Source: Cryptomeria japonica (lineage: Eukaryota > Streptophyta > Pinopsida > Cupressales > Cupressaceae). From it: a stretch of 64,000 bases of DNA. Positions 47,864 through 60,227 of the stretch are shown in pieces. A program made the position numbers and the translations under genes. Location of the stretch: the NCBI RefSeq assembly GCF_030272615.1, contig NC_081406.1, positions 260,575,386 to 260,639,385 on the forward strand, read 5' to 3'. How positions within the stretch are numbered: position 1 is the first letter of the stretch; each line of letters begins with the position of its first letter. The notes under the pieces were generated by a model. It had not been told where the DNA came from, did no database searches, and saw only the letters and a program-made list of their open reading frames with translations.

Positions 47864-50334
47864 GGCTTGGATACCATCGCTCATGGTCCCAACCACCGTG
47901 GGGTGGTTAAACAAATATCGCATTAAAAAAAAATTTAACTTTGAAATGCCCTCCTACATATTATTAATGTGGTTTGTTTTAAAATTTAATTTTTTGAATC
48001 GCATTGAAACTAAATATAATTGCCATGATAGTTGGAGGATGAGTGGGTGGGTCCGGCTAGCGAGCCTCACCCAAAGATTTATTTTAAAAATTTTGAGATT
48101 ATTTTCAGTTCAAATGGAGAAAATTTTGGAATTTGGGCTCTGAGAAATTAGATAAAAAATTTAAGTCCATGTGATCCCCGTATAGCGAAATTGGACATTT
48201 TCTTCCAATTGGCATAACTTTCACCTAGGGAGTTCATTTTTTGACTTATACTCGTTGGAAAGTTGATTCTGAGCATTACAGTTTGGTATAGGTTTGGTTC
48301 CATTAGTTTGCCATTTTGAAATGTTTTTGGGGTCTGGAAGCGAGATGTTCTCCTTTACATAGTTTTGGTCATATCTTTTGCAAACAAAATCAAATTTTGG
48401 ATTTCAAATAGGTGTTAGAGAGCATGTTCAGTCTACTATTGTGTGGTGTTGTTATTTTATCAGTTTGATAAGTATGGAGAGGTGTGCACTTGGTTGATCA
48501 CTTGTAGGTGCTTGAGATTTTGGGTGTAAGTGTGAGTGCATTTGGACGAGTCATGAGGTGAAACCTTGAGGGAGTACATGTTTTATGAGATATTTATGAT
48601 GCTACAACTAATTATCAGATTTGGTACTCCTTGGTACATGTTTACAAATGTTATTCAAAGTTGGACTTTGATGGTGACAAGTACACAAGTTGTCTTCAGT
48701 TTGAGGGCATGGTTGGAAATGGTTTGAGACTTGGAGTTTCGTGTGGGTGAGAGTTGAGTGCAGGTACATTGATAGTTATGATTATGGTGTCATCGGTATG
48801 CAGGTACATGTTTTGCATTGACACGACATAGTCATGTTTTTGGTGATTTGGTTTGATGTTAGGAGGTTGTTGATTATATCCTTGATGCATATTTGGTTCC
48901 TCAACTATGGTACTTGGTTGTGGATATTTTTTGGCAAATCAAATCAGATGTTTATTTAGTGTTTGAGTCATTATGGTCTACAGGATTATTCTTTTTGGTA
49001 TCTCAGTTTGCAGTTTACTAATGTGATAGTGAGTTTGCATGTTCAGTGTTTAGATCTACGAGTTATGTGATTTGTAGGATACATAGCCTATTGATTGCAG
49101 TGGGACGACTCGATTGTGGACTATCTATGTCCACCAAGCTTGATTCATTGTGGTGCATACTTGTTAGTTGACCTTGTCTGTGGTCATTAGCACACTGGTA
49201 TGTTTGTTTTGAGATGAGAGGATGGATGATATTTTTAGTACCTGGATAGTTGGTGTTGGGACTTGTAGCATGTGGTTTATCATGATGTCATGATAGCTTG
49301 GTTATTCATTGGTTACACTTTTCAATGGGATCTTTTGATAGTGATGATGTGGTGGTGTAGGGTTGATTCCTAATTGGTGATTTTGTTGGCAGTTGTATGT
49401 ATCTTCTTGGATTGGAGTTCATGGTTACGGGTAAGTGCACCAAGATGGTGAACAAAACGGGGGGTATAAGTGGCCACTTTTTTTCTTGTGAAAAACAGGT
49501 AAACCTGAACTTCAAAGAGATATTTGAAGGTCATGCACTCAAAACTAGGAGTTGAGAAAAGAATAAGAATTTTAGTACTCTGAATCTAGTTTCTAAACTA
49601 CTATTTTTTAAAAAAATTGGATAAGATTAAGAGGATCAAACCTTTCACACACGAAAAATTGTTCCTGATTTTTTCAGGAAAAAACATAACATAGCTGTTT
49701 TCGTGCGCTGCACAAAATACATAGTTAGATTTAGTATTTTGCAAAACCCTTTGGTAGGATGATAGCTAAGAGTGAGATCTAGAAGTTGTGTATTTTTTTT
49801 AATGATTTTTTGAAGTGACCGCATCTTGCAAATTTGGTACCTGTTCGTGCGTTGGGCATAACCTACATTAAAATAATAAAAAATGCAATTTTTTTTTTTA
49901 AAAGTGTATAGAATCTAGTGTAGAACATTAATATGAGTGTAGAACAATAATATGTAATTTATTTTAAATTTGGTCAAGTATATCAAAACTTTTTAAAAAA
50001 ATGGTAGACATATGTCTGTGAGGACTATCAAGGCACTAATAAAGAAAATTAAAGTTTACTATGCTAATGTTGTCCAAAAATAGAAAAATTTATATGGTCA
50101 AAAAATTGAGAAGATGTGTGAGATTATGGTGGTAATTTTAGAGATACCCATTTGATCATTTGTAAACCTGATGACGACGAAGTCAAGAAATCATGTTGGA
50201 GGATGAAAAAACATGTAAAGGGACAAAAATGGGGGGAAAATGGCCTTGCAAGCCTTAGGGTCATTTTCCAACCCTCTTACCAAGCCAATACCCGCACGGA
50301 TTTTGAAAAAAAAAAGTACTATTCGCAGTTCTAA
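47335..50334. other. Spacer or decayed internal region downstream of the LTR at 47320
   Basis: A stretch such as 48170-48310 (attttcttccaattggcataac, then cgttggaaagttgattc) looks like non-coding transposon sequence. No gag or pol motif could be read, and no matching second LTR is found before 50330. Confidence 0.4.
47799..47860. repeat. (AT)n microsatellite, about 31 units
   Basis: Uninterrupted alternating A and T. It gives long artificial Tyr-Ile open frames on both strands. Confidence 0.95.
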
Positions 50335-50794
50335 ATAACCCGTACGGGTTATGTAAAACTAATTTATTTTTTTTGCCTTTCACAAAACCCATACAGGTTA
50401 TGTAAAACTAAAAACATTTTTTTGTGTTTCACAAAACCCGTATGGGTTACGAAGACATAATAATGTATGCTTGTAAACTTAGCATTTACTACACATATGT
50501 TAGAGATACCTATATAATATGTGTTTATGTATGTATACATGCATATCTATAGTTATATATACATATATTTATATAGATATATGTATGTATACATGCATGT
50601 ATCTCTTCTTTTCCTCTCTCTCTCTTGTCTTCCTTCCCTCATCACCATCTTTGTCTATTCTGAGCCCTAATTATCCTCCTTGAGTTCTATCTCATCTCTC
50701 TCCCCCTCACACTTCTCTCACTGTTTTCTCCTTCTCGTTCTCTCTCTACCTCATGTCTCTCACCCTCTCCTCCTCCTACTCTCTCTCCCTATCC

Positions 50795-50860
<66 letters not shown>

Positions 50861-51049
50861 TTATGCTATCCTATTCTCACCCTCTCCCCCTTCTCTCTCT
50901 TTCTCTCCCCCTCCCTCTCCCTCTCCCCCCTCTCCCTCCCCCTCTTGTTACTCTCTCTCTCTCTCTCTCTCCCGATTTCTCCTCTATCTCTCCCCCTCTC
51001 TCTCCCTCCCCCTCTCCTTATCCTATTCTATCCCTCTCTTCCTATCTCC

Positions 51050-51128
<79 letters not shown>

Positions 51129-51389
51129 TTTCCCAATCTCCCTCCCTATCTCTCCCTCTCCCCCTCTCCTTTTCCCAATCTCCCTCTCTCTCCCTCTCCA
51201 TCTCTATCCCTCTCCATCCATCCCCCTCCCCTTATCCTTCTCTCTCTCTCCCCCTCTCCTTTTCCCAATATCCCTCTCTCTCCCTCTCCCCCTCTCTTTT
51301 TCCCAATCTCCCTCTCTCTCCCTCTCCCCCTCTCCTTTTCCTAATATCCCTCTCTCTTCCTCTCCATCCATCCCCCTCTCCTTATCCTA

Positions 51390-51420
<31 letters not shown>

Positions 51421-51566
51421 TCTCCCTCTCTCCCTCTCTCCTTTTCCCAATCTCCCTCTCTCTCCCTCTCCCCCTCTCCTTTCCCCAATCTCCCTCTCTC
51501 TCCCTCTCCCCCTCCCCCTCTCCCTCTCCCCCTCCCCCTCTCCTTTTCCTAATCTTCCTCTCCATC

Positions 51567-51639
<73 letters not shown>

Positions 51640-51798
51640 TTTCCCAATCTCCCTCTCCCTCTCCCCCTCTCCTTTTCCTAGTTCTACACTACCCGTATGA
51701 GTTATATAGAACTAAGGCCAAAACTTCTAGTTCTACATAACCCGTATGGGTTATGAGAAATTGTGAACGTTCACATTAAAGGTTTCCATAACCCGTAC
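50335..51798. repeat. Palindromic AACCCGTAYGGGTT repeats on both sides of the CT tract
   Basis: A perfect 18-bp palindrome ataacccgtacgggttat lies at 50335-50352. Related copies lie at 50386-50399 and 50435-50448, and, beyond the CT tract, at about 51690-51703, 51737-51754 and 51788-51798. Each is embedded in a longer shared context (ttctacataa before, atgtaaaacta after). The arrangement resembles sub-terminal binding-site repeats of a DNA transposon; that reading is inference. Confidence 0.7.
50615..51680. repeat. Pyrimidine-rich (CT)n low-complexity tract, about 1.1 kb
   Basis: Pure CT runs at about 50795-50856, 51053-51126, 51391-51416 and 51571-51637. They are joined by repeats such as cttttcccaatctccctctc. 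Nearly every base on the plus strand is C or T, so all long open frames here are Ser/Leu/Pro artefacts. Confidence 0.95.
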
Positions 51799-51934
51799 TC
51801 TTAATATATTTTAGTCCCAATGGCCTAAAAACCAGCATTGTAAGTTGTTTGAAGGCCCCACTGCTTTTGCACATGATTTCGTGGGACAGTAATAGTCAAG
51901 TTTTCTTATTTTTTTGTCACTTTTTCTTTGAAAT

Positions 51935-52137
51935 GATTGATTTGTCTCGTATATTGGATTGTTTTTTAAGTTATTTTATCATTGTTACTTTAGATTATAA
52001 CAAAATGATGATCATTTGTTGTTTTTTTTGCTTTGATCATGATTGATTTGTCTTGTATTTTGGTTTTTTTGAAGTTATTTTATTATTGTTACTTTAGATT
52101 ATAACAAAATGATGATCTTTTTTTGTTTTTTTGCTAT
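51935..52137. repeat. Direct duplication, 106-bp period, just upstream of the transposase-like gene
   Basis: Units start at 51935 and 52041 (gattgatttgtct...) and share the block gttactttagattataacaa. They lie 40-240 bp before the inferred start codon at 52177, in the probable promoter or 5' UTR. Confidence 0.8.
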
Positions 52138-52176
52138 TTCATTGCGGATTGTCATCATGATGTTATGTGTAGGATA

Positions 52177-55100
52177 ATGGGAAAGAACAAGAGAGGAACA
52201 CATGAACAAAGAGAGGCAACAAAGGAAAGACAAAGGGAGCATATGAGGAGATTACGTGAAGGTACATCATCTAATGCACCTAATGAAAGTGATGAACATT
52301 CAACAATTGAAATTGATATGATGAATGCACCAAATCAAAATGATCAATGTACACCAATTCAAATTCATATGATGAATGCACCTAATGAATGCAATTAACA
52401 TACACCATTTGAAAATGATTCGGTGAATGCACATGTTAATGAAATTGAAGAAGATATACCATTTGAATTCGATGTGATCAATGCACATAATGCACCTAAT
52501 GAAAATGAAGAGCATGCACCAATCTTAACACCTATTAGAACAATTGGTAGAAAACCAAAGTTCCTAATAGATATTGATGAAAATATTGTGAAGCCAATGC
52601 ATGATAAAATTTCTGAAAGTACTTGTAGAAGAACGGTTAGAAGAATTTGGAATAACTATTTTGAAAACTTAAATCAAAGTGGAAGATGCCAATTAGTTGT
52701 TGAAATGATTAAACATCTGAAATTTAGAGAGACAATAAAAATTTTGGGGTTAAGAACATCTGAAAATAATAGTGAAAGAACCATTGAGAGAAATATTTTT
52801 GATGCATACCAAGCCATTGGTTCGAAATCACGCACTAAAGATGCTAATGTTACTTGTCGTGTCCTCACATCAACCATAATGGGAAAGGAAATGAAAAAAT
52901 CTCATTTAATAAGCAAAAAAAGCAAGTCATTAAGGATAAGTAGAACCACATTACACTATGCCTTACAGAGGCGAGAGAAAATCGAGGATCCTAACAATAA
53001 TTCTCTTTGGGAAATCTTGGGTAGACTCCCACGCAAGGACAAGGTTGTTGTTGATGCACTAAGAATGTTAATTGAGAAATATTGGCATGACAACACAAGG
53101 GTTTCACCCAACCAAAGAGATGTTGTTAGAAGACGAATTGGAATTAGTAATTGTGAGCCACATCCAAAACACTATTTAGATACAACTCAAACACAATTTT
53201 ATGAAAGGTTTCTTCAAAGCTTTCCTCAGATTAAAATTAGTCAAAGATTTTTTGAGATGACAAAACTATTTTATATTAAGATTAATCATGCACGTACTAC
53301 ATGTTGTTGTAGGGTCCATATTAAATTTTCCATGTATTATGATATTTATCGCTATATATGTGCAAATCCTGTTAAAGATTACAAACACATTGCTAGATGT
53401 GACTTGGTTAAGGGATTTCCCTCAGATCTATTAGGATCTTCACTTTGTTAGAAGTGACCTTGTTAAAGGATTTCAAACACTCAATCAGAATGTCAGCTTG
53501 CTAGAGGGTTTTACAAATAAGACTGTTAAGTCCACTCGATTAAGAGATTTTCTGTCACTTTCACAAAATAACAGTAATAAAAATCTATCTGCAACTTCAC
53601 ATCTAAAATGCTAAAGCAGATTCTTATTTGTTCAATAAAATCTAGACATAGAACTAATCTTGTCCATCTGTTGGGCTTCTATACTCTGTTATTCAAACAG
53701 GTCTTCAAGCTTCCGTGCTCGATAATCACTATGTAGCATCCCTGTGCATACACTTACCCGCATACATTGTTTATCAACAGTTTCCTATTTATAAACAATT
53801 AGCTAACCGCTTAATCTCCTTGATCACATTTCCCATGATCAATCATAGCCATCAGATCTTCAATCTTGTCCAGGTTCAATGCATCTTTCAATCTGAAAAA
53901 TGTTTTACCCCGCCTGGGAACTTGCATACATTTCTTGGAACTTGTGCTAGGGTATTGCGGTTCAATCTACACTGTAGATTTTCATGCTGACTTTCCTTTG
54001 CCATAGATTCATTAACAAACTTCATGCACGACATACCAATCATTTAATCAGTTCCAGCTCATCAACTTCCTTCATTAAATAATGCATGTAAACATTTAAT
54101 GCATTCTATTATAGCTCGGTTACAACTTGGTAACAACTTGATGAATACTAAACTTCACTCGGTAGACATTCCGCCTTCTTTAACCGATAGCGATAACCTT
54201 AGGGTTTACTGACTAGGTTCTTTGCTTGGTAACATAGTATAGTATTAACCTTACAATTTACAACATATGTATGATGTCAAAACAATCTAAACATTATGAT
54301 CTCATCATTGTCTGACTCGGTAATAGTTTCCCATTGAACACCTTATTCATCCCCTTATTCATCATAATCTTTCTGTGTCTTTTACTGACATCTTTATACT
54401 CTTCAAATCATACTTCTCAAGATATGGCAACATCATACTGAATTAGAAAATCAATTTCTTGACATCAATGACAAAATAATAATATCAAGACAGTAAACAT
54501 CCTTAATCAGTTATATCCATAATCATCAACAACCTTCTCAATATCCTTATTGAAATGCCAACAATCTCCCATTGTTTGTTATAATGCCAAATGCTAACAA
54601 TAGTTGCATAGATTCCTACATATGGGTAGCACACATGAAATTGGTAAGGAACTAGTTTCTATTGGAAAATACGAGTCAGTCACATATGGTGTTAAAGATG
54701 GAAAAGAATTAAAGAGGTGTGAGTTAGTGAAAAGGGATATATGCGTAGCTGATTTTATGAAGATGTTTCAAGATAAACTAGTGTATGAGTACATAGGTCA
54801 CACACATAGATCTAGGTGGTTAGATGAGCAATTCAAGTTGTGTAAGGATACTTTTCCCCTCGGCACTATTGTCTCTGTCATTGATTTTGCTGAGAATAAT
54901 ACACTAAAGCCGCAAAATGAAGTACAATCTATGTATTACCACTCTACACAAGTTAGAATTTTTGTACACATAGCATTCATGCATGCACATGATAGCACTG
55001 AGGAGGACATAAAGTTATAAGAGAATATCATTTCTATATCAGCGATGATTGTACTCATTCCTCAGAGTTTGTGCAAGGATGCTTTATAGTCTTCTATGAT

Positions 55101-56318
55101 AGGTTAAGGGAAAGAGATATAAGATACAACCAACACTTAATATGGTTGAACAATTGCACCACACAATTCAAGAATGCAAGGATGTTCTACTGGTTGACTA
55201 GGATGCATGTGATAAGTGGTGTGTAACATTTTTGGAATTTCATTGAGGCAGGGCATGGAAAGGGAGAGCATGATCATGCGAGAGCATGTGTGAAAAGAGC
55301 TCTTACCAGAGAGGAATTGAAGTACGAAGGTGGTGCAATGTTAATAGATGTAGAAACAAATGTGCAATGGTGTAACTCTACGATGGGACCACGTAATGCA
55401 GGTAAGTCTATGGTTTCTAGATATTTTTTGGTTAATACATGAATCTAACATTGAAAACTATCTAGATTGTTGTACACTTACCGGATCAAGTGACATGCAT
55501 TCATTTAGAAGTTCAAATGCAACATCACTAGTTATTTATACTAGACAAATTGCAAGCTTTTTCTCTTCGTGTATGCATTTTGTGTGGGATGAATGTGAAT
55601 CAAAAGAGTGCGTTGACCAATGGTCTTATAGACCTTTTCAAACCTTAGATACATATCGACTTCCTAGAGCACTACAAATGAACCAGATTGAAGCATCAGT
55701 GGATTTTGACCATGCATCAGACATAGTTGAACCAGGTAAAGGGTTGCAATTTGCTACAATTTTAAGCTCAATTTATTAGTATTAACTTATGCTGATTTTG
55801 GTATTAACTTATATCCTTCTATTAAATGCAGGTCATGTAAATGCAGTTATTGCGGATGAGAACAAAAAAGAAGGAACATATTACTTTTTGTGTCATTGTA
55901 TTGAGGCCAAAAATAAATTGACTTCTACAATGGTTGATGGAGAGGGCATTGAGTACCCAATACGATCCGTTGTTGTGATAGGGACATGGCTTCAAAGGTA
56001 TCGTTGTTTTTTTGAATTGTATTGAGACCTCTTAAACTCATTTATTTAGCAGTCGTTGTATTGATTTTGGCATTAACTTATCCTTTTATAAAATGAAGGT
56101 ACACTATCAAAAATTCTAATGCCTAGTTGTTTGAGGACTTTGAGACACATAGACATATTCTTCATTACTCAAACCTTCTTTTTGCAACAAATATTCATTT
56201 AATTAAATATCATGGTAGACCTCTTAACAAGGATTTGTGGAAAGTTTGTAAATATGACCACGAGGCAATACTTGAGACACTAAGGGTTAGAGCTGATCCA
56301 AAAGGTTCACTTGATTGA
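52177..56318 (+). pseudogene. Transposase-like multi-exon gene, interrupted by an LTR
   Basis: Begins MGKNKRGTHEQREATKERQRE, a basic head. Five imperfect 19-20-residue repeats follow (NAPNESDEHSTIEIDMM, NAPNQNDQCTPIQIHMM and so on, to about 52530), then RKPKFLIDID and a long conserved body. The body resumes after the LTR insertion at 53370-54563. Past a frameshift near 55010 it reads FYISDDCTHSSEF, WLNNCTTQFKNA and then FIEAGHGKGEHDHARACVKRAL. The HGKGxxD...KR signature resembles a widespread, poorly characterised transposase-like family whose name I cannot give. Likely introns: donor at about 55401, about 55735-55831 and 55998-56099, giving exons with DQWSYRPFQTL, NAVIADENKKEGTYYF and FEDFETHRHIL. 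Stops at 52396, about 55216 and 56123 and the insertion make it non-functional. Confidence 0.6.
53370..54563 (-). repeat. LTR inserted in the transposase-like gene
   Basis: On the minus strand it starts TGTTGGCATTTC and ends AATCTTTAACA, so TGTT...AACA. The plus-strand sequence after 54563 (atctcccatt) is the complement of a purine tract AATGGGAGAT, so a little internal sequence may remain up to about 54610. Repeats such as ttgttaaaggattt resemble the CCTTAACAGGG units of the copia LTR at 3084-4390, so it is probably a copia relative. The left flank aatcc has only an imperfect partner (attcc, 54612-54616). Confidence 0.65.
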
Positions 56319-56453
56319 TTTTGGGCCATTTAGAAGAATAATTCTACAATATGGTAGAATAATTTTGACAATTTTGTATATATCTTTTGCGAAACGTTGT
56401 AACTTCGATGTTTTGGATATGCTCTACATGCTTATCAGCAATAATATGGAAAT

Positions 56454-56702
56454 AAGTTGTAATGTGAATATGTAGATGCCAAATTTTGTATATAAAAACA
56501 TCAATGAGTTGTAATGTGCATATCTAGATGCTAAATTTTGTATAAAAAAACAACAATGATTTGTAATGTGCATATCTAGATGCTAATTTTTGTATTAAAA
56601 AACAACAACGAGTTGTAATTTACATATTTAGATGCAAAATTTTGTAAATATAAATAGTAATGAGCTTGATCGTTTATATTAGATGCTAAATTTTATATAT
56701 GA
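56454..56702. repeat. 53-bp tandem repeat, about five copies
   Basis: Unit contains gttgtaatgtgcatatctag then atgctaaattttgtat and aacaacaatg. The first three copies are closest, with divergence growing towards the 3' end. It starts about 135 bp after the end of the transposase-like gene. Confidence 0.85.
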
Positions 56703-56954
56703 AAGTGTCCATGGGGCTGATTTGCAAATTTTGAAAGCCCAAATTTGTACCATTTGATTATAAATACATTTGTAATAAACTTGTACCATTTAATTATAAA
56801 TTTGTACTATTTGATTATAAATAACTGTGTCTGATTCTAACATATGTTAAATAACTTGCAAATGGGTATCTGAATATGCAAATTTTTTTCCAAGTGTTTT
56901 GGGAAAGTTTTGAGTTATTGTTGAATTACCCGATTTGAAGGGCTAGTAGGAATA

Positions 56955-59371
56955 GTCTAAAACCAAGAGAGGCCCTTTTAGGAAGTGACAACATGACCCC
57001 ATAGGTTCAAATAGGTCATCCATAAGTGTCATGGTCTCTGAGTTACGCGACGCTAGAGTTTGACCATTTTTTCCACTTTGAGTGCTCAAGGGAAATCATC
57101 GCTACAAGGTGGCTCCAAACGATCGAACATCTTGTGGAGAAAGAAAAGGGAACACCTAGCATAAACCCGACCACCCAGATGTGCTCATGTTGATGGTTCG
57201 TTCCCATGACAAGTAGAACAAAAGATGCACTATTTTGCCACCTCTCACTGACGGTTTTTGATGCGACAGAAAAAATCTCACCACAAGAAAATGAAATTGA
57301 TTTTTTCGAAACCAAGAGATGATTTTTTAGGTAGTGAAAACATGACCCCATAGGTTCAAATGGATCATCCATAAGTGCCATGGTCTCCGAGTTACGCGAC
57401 GTCAAAGTTTGACCATTTTTTCCACTTTGAGTGCTCAAGGGAAAACGTCGCTAGGAGGAGGCTCAGAACGATTGGACGTCTTGGGGATTGAGGAAAGGGC
57501 ACACCTAGTGTAAAAATGTCCACCCAGATGCACTTGCGCTAACAGTTCATTCCTAGGACGAGCAAAACGAAAGATGCACTATTTTGCCACCTCTCACTGA
57601 TGGTTTTTTATGCGATAGAAAAAAAGCTCACCACAAGAAAATGGAATCAAGTTGTCCAAAACTGAGAGAGGACTTTTTAGGTAGCGACAGCATGACCCCA
57701 TAGGTTCAAACAGATCATCCATAAGCATCACAGTCTCCGAGTTACGCGATGTCAAAGTTTGACCATTTTTTCCACTTTGAGCGCTCAAGGGAAAACATCG
57801 CTATGAGGTGGATCCAAATGATCAAACGTCTTGGGGAGAGAGAAAAGGGCACACCTAGCATAAAAATGGCCACCCAAATGCGCTCGCACTGACGGTTCAT
57901 TCCCATGATGAGCAAAACGAAAGATGCACTATTTTGCCACCTCTCATTGATGGTTTTTTATGCGACAGTAAAAATCTCACCGCAATAAAATGGAATCAAG
58001 TTGTCCAAAACAAAGAGAGAATGTTTTAGGCAGTGACAACACAACCCCATAGGTTCAAATGAATCGTCCATAAGTGCCATGGTTTTGAGTTATCTGACGT
58101 GAAAGTTTGACCATTTTTTCTGCTTTGAGTGCTCAAGGGAAAACGTTGCTACGAGGTGGCTCAGAATGATCAAACGCCTTGGGGAGAAATAAAAGGGCAT
58201 GCCTAGCATAAACCTAGCCACCTGGATGTGCTCACACTGATGGTTTGTTCCTACAACGACCAGAATGAAAGATGCACTGTTTTGCCACATCTCACTGACG
58301 GTTTTTGATGCGATAGAAAAAATCTCACCACAAGAAAACAGAATCGAGTTGTCCAAAACCAAGAGAGAATTTTTTAGGAAGTGACAACATGACCCCACAG
58401 GTTCAAACAAATCATCCATAAGTGCCACGGTCTCCAAGTTACGCGACGTCAAAGTTTGACCATTTTTTCCACTTTGAGCGCTCAAGGGAAAATATCGCTA
58501 CGAGGTGGCTCATAACGATGGGACGTCTTGGGGAGAAAGACAAGGGTACACCTAGCATAAAACTAGCCACCCAGATGCGCTCGCGCCAACGGTTCATTCC
58601 CACGATGAGCAGAACGAAATATGCACTATTTTGCCACCTCTCGCTGATGGTTTTTGATGCGATAGAAAAAATCTCACCACAAGAAAATGGAATCAAGTTG
58701 TCTGAAACTGAGAGAGAATTTTTTAGGTAGTGACAAAAAGACCCCATAGGTTCAAACAAATTATCCATAAGTGCCATGGTCTTCGAGTTACACGACGTCA
58801 AAGTTTGACCATTTTTTCCACTTTGAGCGCTCAAGGGAAAATATCTCTATGAGGTGGCTCGAAATGATTGGACATCTTGGGGAGCAAGAAAAGGACACAC
58901 CTAGCATAAAACCAGCCACCCAGATGCACTTGCACTGATGGTTTGTTCCCATGACAAGCAGAATGAAAGATGCACTATTTTGCCACCTCTCACTAACGGT
59001 TTTTTACAGTTTTTTATGCGACAGAAAAAAATCTCACCACAAGAAAATGGAATCGAGTTGTCTGAAACTGAGAGAGGATTTTTTAGGCAGCGACAACACA
59101 ACCCCATAGGTTCACACAGATCATCCATAAGTGCCATGGTCTCCGAGTTACACGATGTCAAAGTTTGACCATTTTTTCCACTTTGAGTGCTCAAGGGAAA
59201 ACATCGCTACGAGGTGGCTCTGAACGATCGTACATCTTGGGGAGCAAGACAAGGGCACACCTAGCATAAAAATGACCACCCAGACATGCTCGCACTGACA
59301 GTTCATTCCCACGATGAGAAGAACGAAAGATGCACTATTTTGCCACCTCTCACTAACGGTTTTTTATGAAA
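56955..59371. repeat. Seven-copy tandem satellite, unit about 349 bp
   Basis: Landmark (g/a)accccataggttca begins at 56995, 57344, 57694, 58043, 58391, 58740 and 59100: periods 349, 350, 349, 348, 349 and 360. The last includes a small internal duplication (gttttttacagttttttatg) near 58999. Each unit carries gagttacgcgacgtcaaagt, a tttgaccattttttccactt block, gctcaagggaaaa, gaaagatgcactattttgcc and aaaatctcaccacaagaaaa. Copies differ by roughly one base in ten, with many changes at CG/TG/CA positions. The 131-codon minus-strand open frames repeating through it share the period and are not treated as genes. Confidence 0.93.
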
Positions 59372-60227
59372 GAAGAGATAATTGGTTTGATTTGATGTTA
59401 AAATAATTGCTTCAACTCTTCTTTTATAGGTGATTTAGATGAATAGGTGTGTCTCTTACCCTAAGGCCAACTTGTTATGGAATAAAATTTAAATGAAAAC
59501 CTTACCTAAGCCGACTCATCCTTAGATAAATTTCAAATCTTCTTTGTGCTCTCAAATCTTGTATTAATTTGTTCTTGAAATGATGAACTTAGCTCCATAA
59601 GCATGAGTTTATGAAATAATAACTTCACTCCAATCTCTTCATGCACAAAGGACTCAAAGAAAATTCACTCAATCAAAATAAATAATATCAGCATTGCCGA
59701 GGTCAGTACTTGGGTATACACAATATAAGCAATATATAGTTTAAAAGTATACGCCATGTGAGTTACAAGTAATGAACAAATTGGATCACATTTCAAGACA
59801 TATACAAAATGAACAAGTTTGATCACATTTCAATAACAAATAACTAAGTTTAAAGAATACGAAGTTCCATATATATCATTGAACAAATTGGATCGAATAT
59901 CAAGTTTCATATATATCAAAATGAACAATAATTGTGTACATATCAAAAAATGGCATAGATGCCAAATCAATAATAGTTACAAAAATGTGGCATGTGCCAT
60001 GTCTGTCAAAGTCAATATATACATATACAAATGTCGAATATATAAAAAAATCAGTCCTTCAATGACCACAACTATAACTATATGTCACTATCAGTATCTA
60101 TGACTATGGCAGATCATCAAAAAGCACAAGGACAATTCAAATATCAAATCAGATATATTTTCTCAATATAACATCAAAATAACTAAATACTGAACTCTAA
60201 ATTGTTTGAAGTTGAAATGTTGATTAC
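59372..60227. other. Spacer between satellite and minus-strand exons
   Basis: AT-rich, with short repeats of the catatatatcaaaatgaacaa kind near 59720-59940. No gene, RNA or element boundary is recognised. Confidence 0.5.

Noticed and set aside
47673..48143. 156-codon frame with a Tyr-Ile run
   Set aside because: Created by the (AT)n microsatellite; the flanks show no protein-like sequence.
50680..51700. Open frames of 290 and 315 codons on the plus strand
   Set aside because: They are translations of (CT)n low-complexity DNA giving only Ser, Leu, Pro and Phe; any frame of a pyrimidine tract lacks stops.
57043..59194. Repeated minus-strand open frames beginning MS(T/A)QSGKNGQTL
   Set aside because: They are longer than the 349-bp unit and shift frame from unit to unit; they follow the satellite period and lack any domain.
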